Positions 41,289 to 47,853 of a stretch of 47,853 nucleotides of DNA are shown in pieces; within the stretch, counting starts at the first letter, position 1; each line of letters opens with the position of its first letter. Location of the stretch: assembly GCA_964535025.1 (NCBI GenBank), contig CAZHRW010000201.1:1-47853 (forward strand). Reading direction: 5' to 3'. Both the position numbers and the translations under genes were made by a program. A model generated the notes under the pieces. It was not told the DNA's origin. It ran no database searches and saw only the letters and a program-made list of their open reading frames with translations. The DNA is from JAAYZK01 sp964535025. GTDB lineage: Bacteria; Planctomycetota; Phycisphaerae; SM23-33; FEN-1343.

Positions 41289-43187
41289 CTACTCCCGCCG
41301 TCCGGGCCAGGCGGCCAGGGCGACGAGCTCGACGGCCTCGGCGGCGGCGTCGATCGCCTCGGCGGGCGCGAGCAGGACCGCCACGCGGACCGCGCCGGCC
41401 TGCTCGCCCAGGTGGACCCGCAGACGGCGGACGCCCTCGTTGGTCTTCTCCGGCTTGGCCCGCTCGGCCGATTCGACGCTGAACGCCGCGCCGGACGGCT
41501 CGAGGATCCGCGCCGCGAGCCGCCTGCCCTTGAGCGTCAACAGCGCCCGCCCGCCCGGCTGCACGTCGATCGCCGCGTCGGTGGTCATGGCCCAGGTGAG
41601 GTCCGTTGCCTTGGGCAGGTCGAACTCATCCTGGACCAGCACGGCCCGACGGCCGGCGAGCAGGGCGACGCCGCGGGTCGCCGTCGTGGCGGCGGGGTAG
41701 GCCTCCGTCAGGTCGATCACGGCATGGCCGCGGTCGTCGGCGCTGTGGAAGGCGATCATCCGCGCCTCGGCCGTCGGGTCCTGGTCGGCGCCGTCCAGCA
41801 GCGGGACGCTGTGGCTGATCGAGCGCAGGCGGTAGTACGTCCACCGCCGCCCGCCGCGCCGGCCCTCCCAGTAGCCCGGCAGGTTGTAATCGTCGCTGCC
41901 GAGGTCCCTCGCCCAGCGGACGCCCAGGGCATCGAGCTCGAAGCCGCCCAGGTCCAGGTGGCCGTGATTGACCTGGTTGTCGCCGGCCTTCACGCCGACC
42001 CAGAGAGCGTCGGGATCGTTCCACGCGCTGCGGAGCACGGCCACCTCGACCTCGCCGCCGAAGCGCTTGTCGAGCGTCCGCGGGGGCGCGTCGGGGCTGG
42101 GGTCGTCGGGGTACCAGATCACGTGGCGCGCCTCGCCGCCCTGGTCGGCGGCCAACCGCATCTCCGCGGCGATATACGCCGGACGGCCGAACCGCCGGCC
42201 CAGCCACAGCAGCGACGGTTGCGGCCGCAGACGGCTGAAGTCGCCGGCGTCGGCGTAGTTGAGGTAGTACCCCGTCGGCCCGGTGCAGTAGAGCGGGAAG
42301 TCCCCGGCGGTGTCGAGCCCGGGGATCTCCGACAGGCCGAAGTCACTGCCCAGGGCCGTGGCCAGCGACGCCAGGGCGTAGACGGTGTAGCGGGTCGCGT
42401 AGCCCCAATAGCCCGGCCCCTCGCCCCATGCCCCGTCCGGGCCGTACTGGGCGATGGCCTTGGGCAGGCTGGCCAGGGCGCGGCTCAGGATCTTCCCGGC
42501 CAGGGCGGGCTCATCATCGCCCACGGCCAGGGCGCCCACGAGCAGGCCGCCGTTGCAGACCTGGTTCCAGTTGTGCTCCACCGTGTGCCACCAGCCGTAC
42601 GCGGCGCCCTCGTAGCCGGCCAGGCCCGCCTCCAGGCCGTGGCGGACGATCGCGGCTCGGATCGTCGCCCGCGTCGCGTCGTCCAGGTCGTCGTGGAGCC
42701 AGTCGTAGCCGATCGCCACGCCGTGGGTCATCTCGGCGGTATCGAGGAAGTGGCTGGGGTGCCAGTCCTTGAACGCGCAGACGGCCAGGAGGTTTTTCAC
42801 CAGCCCATCGCGGTAGGCCCCCTTGCCCGTCCAGCGGTACGCCAGGCCCAGGGCGTAGGTCCGCCGGACGAGCTCGCGGCTGACATGCAGCAGCCGCGGG
42901 CCGCGGAGCTTGTAGGTCAGGGGCGGCTCGTCGAGCATCGCGTCGGCCTGGGCGACCACCTGCGAGACGATCTTCCGCAGGGCCGGGTCGTCGGCCGCGC
43001 GGCGTTTGAGCTCGGCCAGGCGCGTGTCGGTCAGCAGCAGCCGCGGGTGGCCGTCGGCGAGTGTGGACAGGACGTCGTCGGTCTCCGTCATGGGTGTCTC
43101 CTGTGTCGCGCCGCCGGCGGCGGGGGCGATCGCGGCCGCCAGGACCGCGGCGAGGGCGAGTCGTGATACGCAGGTCGGCAGGGGCAT
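41289..43187 (-). CDS. heparinase II/III / alginate-lyase-like protein
   Basis: 632 aa from ATG 43187, with AAAGGA upstream; the frame to 43490 would run over the glnS start. Signal peptide residues 1-26 (VSRLALAAVLAAAIAPAAGG). Residues ~45-330 are an alpha/alpha-toroid with many WHT/NWNQ and TYALGLAYRWTGKG-type segments. From about 390 a Heparinase II/III-like beta domain carries NQVNHGHLDLGGFELDALG, in which the H-x-H/Asp cluster is likely catalytic or metal-binding. A polysaccharide lyase acting on uronate-containing glycans is the family role; substrate not predictable. Confidence 0.88.
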   Translation of the reverse strand: MPLPTCVSRLALAAVLAAAIAPAAGGATQETPMTETDDVLSTLADGHPRLLLTDTRLAELKRRAADDPALRKIVSQVVAQADAMLDEPPLTYKLRGPRLLHVSRELVRRTYALGLAYRWTGKGAYRDGLVKNLLAVCAFKDWHPSHFLDTAEMTHGVAIGYDWLHDDLDDATRATIRAAIVRHGLEAGLAGYEGAAYGWWHTVEHNWNQVCNGGLLVGALAVGDDEPALAGKILSRALASLPKAIAQYGPDGAWGEGPGYWGYATRYTVYALASLATALGSDFGLSEIPGLDTAGDFPLYCTGPTGYYLNYADAGDFSRLRPQPSLLWLGRRFGRPAYIAAEMRLAADQGGEARHVIWYPDDPSPDAPPRTLDKRFGGEVEVAVLRSAWNDPDALWVGVKAGDNQVNHGHLDLGGFELDALGVRWARDLGSDDYNLPGYWEGRRGGRRWTYYRLRSISHSVPLLDGADQDPTAEARMIAFHSADDRGHAVIDLTEAYPAATTATRGVALLAGRRAVLVQDEFDLPKATDLTWAMTTDAAIDVQPGGRALLTLKGRRLAARILEPSGAAFSVESAERAKPEKTNEGVRRLRVHLGEQAGAVRVAVLLAPAEAIDAAAEAVELVALAAWPGRRE

Positions 43188-43347
43188 TCGGGTTCCTTTC
43201 CGGTCGGGCAGGATAGCATAGAATGCGCGAAAGGTCGAACCTGCGCGACCCGCCGGCCGACAAGCCACTGGACAGGCGGGGCGAATCCTGGAAGATGGCG
43301 ACCTGCGGGACCGAAGAGAATGGACGTGCGATGGAGAGCGATCACCC

Positions 43348-45093
43348 ATGACGACCACGAATGACCGACCGAACGGCGCCCCGACGGGCGACGAGACGCC
43401 CCTGGACTTCCTCCGCGCGATCGTCGCCGCCGACGTGGCCGCCGGCCGGTACGACGGGCGGGTGCACACCCGGTTTCCCCCCGAGCCCAACGGCTACCTC
43501 CACATCGGCCACGCCAAGGCGATCTGCCTGGACTTCGGCATCGCCGAGGAGTTCGGCGGCCGGTGCAACCTCCGCTTCGACGACACCAACCCCTCGGCCG
43601 AGGAGCAGGAGTTCGTCGATTCGATCATCCACGACGTCCGCTGGCTGGGGTTCGACTGGGACGACCGGCTGTACTTCGCGTCGGATTACTTCGAGCGGAT
43701 GTTCGACTACGCCGTCCAGTTGATCCGCCAGGGCCAGGCGTACGTCGACAGCCTCACGCCCGACGAGATCCGCGAGCACCGCGGGACGCTCACCGCCCCC
43801 GGCAGGCCCAGCCCGTACCGCGACCGGTCCGTCGAGGAGAACCTCGACCTGTTCGCCCGCATGCGGGCCGGCGAGTTCCCCGACGGCGCCCACGTGCTCC
43901 GCGCGAAGATCGACATGGCCTCGCCGAACATGAACCTGCGGGACCCGATCATGTACCGCATCCTCCACGCCCGCCACCACCGCACCGGCGACGACTGGTG
44001 CATCTACCCGATGTACGACTGGGCCCACGGGCTGGAGGACTCGATCGAGGGGATCACCCACTCGATGTGCACGCTGGAGTTCGAGAACCACCGGCCGCTG
44101 TACGACTGGTTCCTCGATGCGCTGGGCATCTTCCACCCGCGTCAGATCGAGTTCGCCCGGTTGGAGATGACCTACACCGTCCTGTCCAAGCGGCGGCTGC
44201 GCCGGCTGGTCGAAGAAGGCCACGTCAGCGGCTGGGACGACCCGCGCATGCCCACGCTGGGCGGCCTGCGGCGGCGGGGGTACACGCCCGAGGCGATCCG
44301 CGCGTTCTCGCGGGAGGTCGGCGTGGCGAAGTTCAACAGCGTCATCGACGTCACCCGCCTGGAAAATGCCCTCCGCGCCGACCTCAACCGCCGCGCCGAA
44401 CGCCGCATGGCCGTGCTGGACCCGCTGAAGGTCGTCATCACCAACTACCCCGAAGGCCGCACCGAACAGCTCGAGGCGATCAATAACCCCGAGGACGACG
44501 CGGCCGGCACGCGCCCGGTGCCGTTCGGGCGGGAGCTCTACATCGAGCGGGACGACTTCATGGAGCACCCGCCCCGCAAGTTCTTCCGCCTCGCCCCCGG
44601 ACGCGAGGTGCGCCTGCGGTACGCCTACTTCATCACCTGCACCGACGTGGTCAAAGACGACGACGGCAACCTCGTCGAACTGCACTGCACCTACGACCCC
44701 GCCACCCGCGGCGGCGACGCGCCCGACGGGCGGAAGGTCAAGGCCACGCTGCACTGGGTCGCGGCCGCCGACGCCGTCGACGCGGAGGTGCGGCTCTACG
44801 ACCACCTGTTCGCCACCGAAGACCCCGACGACGTCGGCGAGGGGGAGGACTTCACGGCGAACCTCAACCCGGCCTCGCTGGTCGTCGTCGCCGGCGCCAA
44901 GCTCGAGCCGTCCCTCGCCGACGTCGCCGCCGACCAGCGGGTCCAGTTCGAGCGGCTGGGCTACTTCTGCCTCGATGCGGTCGATTCGAACCCCGGCCGC
45001 CTCGTCTTCAACCGCGCCGTCACGCTCAAGGATACCTGGGCGAAGATCCGCCAGAGGGGTCCGGCGCGGGGGGCTGACGGCGGAAGAGGCTGA
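43348..45093 (+). CDS. glnS: glutaminyl-tRNA synthetase
   Basis: 581 aa. Class I GlnRS: HIGHAKA motif at 52-58 after RFPPEPNGYL, FDDTNP, and VLSKRRL as the KMSKS equivalent near residue 275; two beta-barrel anticodon-binding domains follow. Charges tRNA-Gln directly with glutamine. Bacteria with GlnS usually acquired it by ancient transfer, but it is common in several phyla. Divergent from the heparinase-like gene. Confidence 0.96.
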   Translation: MTTTNDRPNGAPTGDETPLDFLRAIVAADVAAGRYDGRVHTRFPPEPNGYLHIGHAKAICLDFGIAEEFGGRCNLRFDDTNPSAEEQEFVDSIIHDVRWLGFDWDDRLYFASDYFERMFDYAVQLIRQGQAYVDSLTPDEIREHRGTLTAPGRPSPYRDRSVEENLDLFARMRAGEFPDGAHVLRAKIDMASPNMNLRDPIMYRILHARHHRTGDDWCIYPMYDWAHGLEDSIEGITHSMCTLEFENHRPLYDWFLDALGIFHPRQIEFARLEMTYTVLSKRRLRRLVEEGHVSGWDDPRMPTLGGLRRRGYTPEAIRAFSREVGVAKFNSVIDVTRLENALRADLNRRAERRMAVLDPLKVVITNYPEGRTEQLEAINNPEDDAAGTRPVPFGRELYIERDDFMEHPPRKFFRLAPGREVRLRYAYFITCTDVVKDDDGNLVELHCTYDPATRGGDAPDGRKVKATLHWVAAADAVDAEVRLYDHLFATEDPDDVGEGEDFTANLNPASLVVVAGAKLEPSLADVAADQRVQFERLGYFCLDAVDSNPGRLVFNRAVTLKDTWAKIRQRGPARGADGGRG

Positions 45094-45107
45094 ACCCGGG
45101 CCCGGCG

Positions 45108-45545
45108 GGAAATCCGAAACTCGAAGCACGAAATACGAAGCAACTTTGGATCTCACCCCGTGTTCGTGGTTGCCTTGTCGCCGCAAACAGAACGGCCAAG
45201 AGAGCCACAAAGGCCACAAAGAACGCAAAGGAACCCACGGCAACGGCCTGTGCCACAGCGGGCACGGCTTGCCACGCCGAAGCCTTGGCGGAGGCGGGCC
45301 AACACAGAGAAAGAAGCTTCACCACTACGTGGGCGTTTTCTCTGAGCCCTCTGTGAACTCTTGGCCTGGCTGTGTCGTTGCTCTTCTTTCCGTTCTGTCT
45401 TTGTGTCCTTTGTGGCTATTCCTGTCGTAGCCACGAAAACGGGGGCAGATCCCGTTTTGTCGTTTTGCCGTTTATGTTTGTCTGTTTGGCCGTTTTGGCC
45501 GTTTCGGATTTGTTTCGTATTTCGTGCTTCGGATTTCGGATTTCC
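45108..45545. repeat. interspersed element copy B plus GAAATACGAA repeats
   Basis: The 465-bp gap 45094-45558 has no gene. It starts with GAAATCCGAAAC-type repeats (45108-45147), then a complete copy of the ~270-bp palindromic element in minus orientation (45162-45445), then inverted GAAATACGAA-type repeats (45455-45545). The copy carries the GGCTTGCCACGCCGAAGCC segment also found in the partial copy at 20.1 kb. Confidence 0.8.
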
Positions 45546-45558
45546 ACCAGGGATAGCG

Positions 45559-47853
45559 CTAAAGGAGGTAGACCACCAGGTTCTCCTCCCTGAACGCCGT
45601 GCCCGTGGACGTGGACCGCCCGGGGCGCCAGAGCCAGCGGTCGCCGGTACGGCTGTCGGTGCAGAGGAAGGTGCCGATCTCGCGGTGGCCGGCGTGGCGA
45701 GCCCAGAGGCCGAAGTCGGTGTCGTTGGGCAGGTCGGGGTTGGCCAGGCGGACGGTGCCGAACCGGACGGCCGAGAGGTTGCTGTCGCGGAAGAAGCTGT
45801 CGATCGCCCCCAGGGCGGGCATCGCGACGCCGCGGACGACCACCGATCGGATCATCGCGTCGGCATCGGCGAAGTCGTCGGGCGCCGCGGCGTGGCGTCC
45901 GACGCCCCCGTTGCAGCCGGCGAGGATATCGCTGTGGAGGATGGCGCCGGCGGCCAGGGCGCCGATGGAGCCGGCGGTGCGGATGGTGGCGTCCTGCAGG
46001 GCGCCGGTGACGGCCAGGGCGCCCAGCGACACGCCGGCGCCGGCCCGTCCGCTGAGGGTCAGCGCGCCGGAAAAGCTGCCGGTCACCTCCCCGCCGCTCC
46101 ACATCGTCGGCCGTACGGTGAACCGCTGGATCGTCGTCGCCGACAGGGACCCGACGTGCCATTCGCCGGCCACCACGGCGCCCAGGCCGCCGGCCAGGGA
46201 GATCGTCTCGGCGGCCGCGTCGCCGACGCCGTCGGCCAGGTCGCCGGTGACGGTGCCGGTGGCGAGGAATCGCGCCAGCGACAGGCCCGTCCGCGGATGG
46301 GCCCCGGTCAGCGTCAAGGTGCCGCTGAAATCGCCGCGGAGGGTCTGGCTGTCCCACCGGCCTCGGACGGCGAGACTGCCGATGGTCTCGGCGGTCAGCG
46401 CGCCGCCGTTCCACTGGGACGCCGCGACCGTCGCGGCGCCGCCGGCGAGGGTGATGTCGGCGTCGGTGACGGCGCCGCCGACCGCCATGCGGCCCAGCGA
46501 CAGGCCGCCGCGGCCGAAGGTTCCGCCCAGGTCGATCACCGCCGACAGGTCGCCGGTGAGGTCCTCGTCGACGGGCGACCCGGCGAGCACGAGACTGCCC
46601 AGCGTGGTCGCCTGGAGCGATCCGGCGTCCCACTGGGCGGCCTGAACGGCCCCGACGCCGCCGGCGGCGAGCAGGTCGGCGGCCAGGCGGCCGCTGATCG
46701 ACAGCCGCCCGAGCGACAGGCCCCGGCGATCGGCGCCGGTGAGGTCCAGGCCGGTGAGGAAATCGCCCCGCAGCACGCCGCTGCCGAACACCCCGCGGGC
46801 GACCAGGAGGTTCACCGTCTCGGCCGTGACGGCCCCGCTGTTCCACTGCGACGCCGACAGGACGTTTGCGCCGCCAGCGAGGCGGATGTCGGCGTCGTTG
46901 ACGGCCCCGCTGACCAGCAGGCGGCCCAGCGAGGTGCCCCGGCGGTCGGCGCCGGTGAGGGTGAGGTCGACGGCGAGGGTCCCGTCGAGGGCGTCGCCGG
47001 CGCGGCCGGCGCGGAGGATGAGGGTGCCGGCGGTGGCGGCGGTCAGCGAGCCGGTGTCCCACTGGGCGGCGCGGATGGCCTGCACGGCGCCGGTCGCCGT
47101 GATGTCCGAGGCGAGTCGTCCGGCGACGAAGCACCGGCCCAGCGAGGTGCCCCGGCCGTCGGCGCCACTGAGGGTGATCGCGGCGTCGAAATCGCCGCGG
47201 CCGTCCGCGGCGCCGAACAGCGCGCCGCCCGGCTGGCCGCGCACGACCAGCGAGCCCAGCCAGGGCGCCTCGACGCTGTCGGTCACGCCGTCGGTGTCGA
47301 GCCAGTCGTCGGCGGTGAGGGTCCGGATGGGGACGGCCGAGACGAGCGACGTGTCGGTCACCGTCGCCAGCGACACGTCCAACAGGGGGCTGAACGTGTC
47401 ATCCTCGCCGACGGTGATCCGCGCGTCGTGGACGTCGTCGAGCGACAGCCGTCCCAGGCTGCCGAAGACCGTCAGGTCGCCCAGCAGATCGACGTCCCAG
47501 CCGACGAAGGCGTACAGCGAGCCGTCGATGCTCACCTCGCCGATCGTCGTGTGCCGCTGGGGGCCGCGGCTGGTGACCAGCAGCGACGATTGGCCCGTCG
47601 TCCCCCGCAGGACCAGCCGCCGCAGGTCGCTGTCGCCGGCGTCGGGGAAGTACAACTGCCCCTCGCCCGGCCCGCGGAGGGTGACGGCCACCGTGTTGCC
47701 GGCGGCGTCGGTGAAGGTGGCCTGGCCGCGATCGTCGAGGGTCATCATGTGGGGCGCCTCGGCGACCTCGACGGTGACGGTGCCGGTGTCGGTCCCACCG
47801 GCGCCGTCGCCGACGGTGTAGGTGAAGCTGTCCGTGCCGTACCAGTCGGCGGC
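45559..47853 (-). CDS. giant repeat surface protein, 3' part
   Basis: Minus-strand frame open to the right edge, so partial at the 5' end. The first 25 or so residues in the window read GTDSFTYTVGDGAGGTDTGT, a cadherin-like/VCBS Ig domain signature. From about residue 200 of the visible part there are roughly six ~80-residue repeats around L(T/S)GADRRGxSLGRLxVSGxV, ASQWNSGALTAET and LRGDF, probably beta-rich. Expected to be a secreted, calcium-rich adhesin or cell-surface protein. The extreme C-terminus (EENLVVYLL) shows no anchor or sorting motif. The start and most of the protein lie beyond the window. Confidence 0.85.
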   Translation of the reverse strand, partial: AADWYGTDSFTYTVGDGAGGTDTGTVTVEVAEAPHMMTLDDRGQATFTDAAGNTVAVTLRGPGEGQLYFPDAGDSDLRRLVLRGTTGQSSLLVTSRGPQRHTTIGEVSIDGSLYAFVGWDVDLLGDLTVFGSLGRLSLDDVHDARITVGEDDTFSPLLDVSLATVTDTSLVSAVPIRTLTADDWLDTDGVTDSVEAPWLGSLVVRGQPGGALFGAADGRGDFDAAITLSGADGRGTSLGRCFVAGRLASDITATGAVQAIRAAQWDTGSLTAATAGTLILRAGRAGDALDGTLAVDLTLTGADRRGTSLGRLLVSGAVNDADIRLAGGANVLSASQWNSGAVTAETVNLLVARGVFGSGVLRGDFLTGLDLTGADRRGLSLGRLSISGRLAADLLAAGGVGAVQAAQWDAGSLQATTLGSLVLAGSPVDEDLTGDLSAVIDLGGTFGRGGLSLGRMAVGGAVTDADITLAGGAATVAASQWNGGALTAETIGSLAVRGRWDSQTLRGDFSGTLTLTGAHPRTGLSLARFLATGTVTGDLADGVGDAAAETISLAGGLGAVVAGEWHVGSLSATTIQRFTVRPTMWSGGEVTGSFSGALTLSGRAGAGVSLGALAVTGALQDATIRTAGSIGALAAGAILHSDILAGCNGGVGRHAAAPDDFADADAMIRSVVVRGVAMPALGAIDSFFRDSNLSAVRFGTVRLANPDLPNDTDFGLWARHAGHREIGTFLCTDSRTGDRWLWRPGRSTSTGTAFREENLVVYLL

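Overview
The window is high-GC bacterial chromosome, roughly two thirds or more G+C with strongly GC-biased third codon positions. The gene content points to the phylum Planctomycetota, perhaps near Phycisphaerae. The clues are VCBS/FG-GAP and Ig/cadherin-like giant proteins, a URO-D paralogue, a Gfo/Idh/MocA oxidoreductase, a DUF481 protein, a GreA domain fused to a long helical N-terminus, a sorting-tag surface protein, and intergenic repeats rich in 'cgaaatacgaa' and 'ccacaaagggcaca' motifs. The placement is inference; there is no rRNA or other marker here to settle it.

Left part (1-14.1 kb): the window opens on the 3' end of a group II intron (domains V/VI), directly upstream of an 11-repeat FG-GAP protein. 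A bidirectional terminator and tRNA-Asp(GTC) follow, then a methyltransferase/LarA-like pair, a citrate synthase, a Rho factor that lacks the usual N-terminal domain, and the short rpmH gene (bL34). On the minus strand are a CYTH protein, an MFS transporter and the GreA fusion; a HAD hydrolase is on the plus strand.

Centre (14.2-27 kb): a complete iscR-S-U-A-hscB-hscA-fdx-iscX cluster in the same order as in E. coli, headed by an operator/promoter of the Rrf2 type. Its HscB carries an N-terminal four-cysteine motif, and repeat elements have entered the cluster on both sides of hscA. Next comes a minus-strand signalling operon with overlapping genes (histidine kinase, receiver, receiver-GGDEF). 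Divergent from it is a sigma-54 activator without a receiver domain. This is followed by a near-consensus -24/-12 promoter, a small degenerate-receiver protein and a highly structured RNA region of about 450 nt ending in a strong intrinsic terminator. This sigma-54 block is lower in GC than its surroundings and is the best candidate for something undescribed.

Right part (27-47.9 kb): rpsA (six S1 domains), an FAD oxidoreductase, a DUF481 protein, a Gfo/Idh/MocA oxidoreductase, apt, a fasciclin lipoprotein, a TYW1-like radical SAM protein, an orphan mntA with a 16-codon hepT remnant, a URO-D family protein, gltX, a sorting-tag exported protein, a 2'-5' RNA ligase-like protein, a PfkB kinase, a heparinase/alginate-lyase-like enzyme, glnS, and the 3' portion of a giant repeat protein that runs off the right edge. 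Two full copies and one partial copy of a palindromic ~270-bp interspersed element sit in gaps at 20.0, 26.8 and 45.3 kb.

Most genes are housekeeping or envelope genes with short transcription units. Several sigma-70-like promoters with 16-19 bp spacers can be read by eye; no transcript data back them. No CRISPR array, rRNA operon or prophage was seen.
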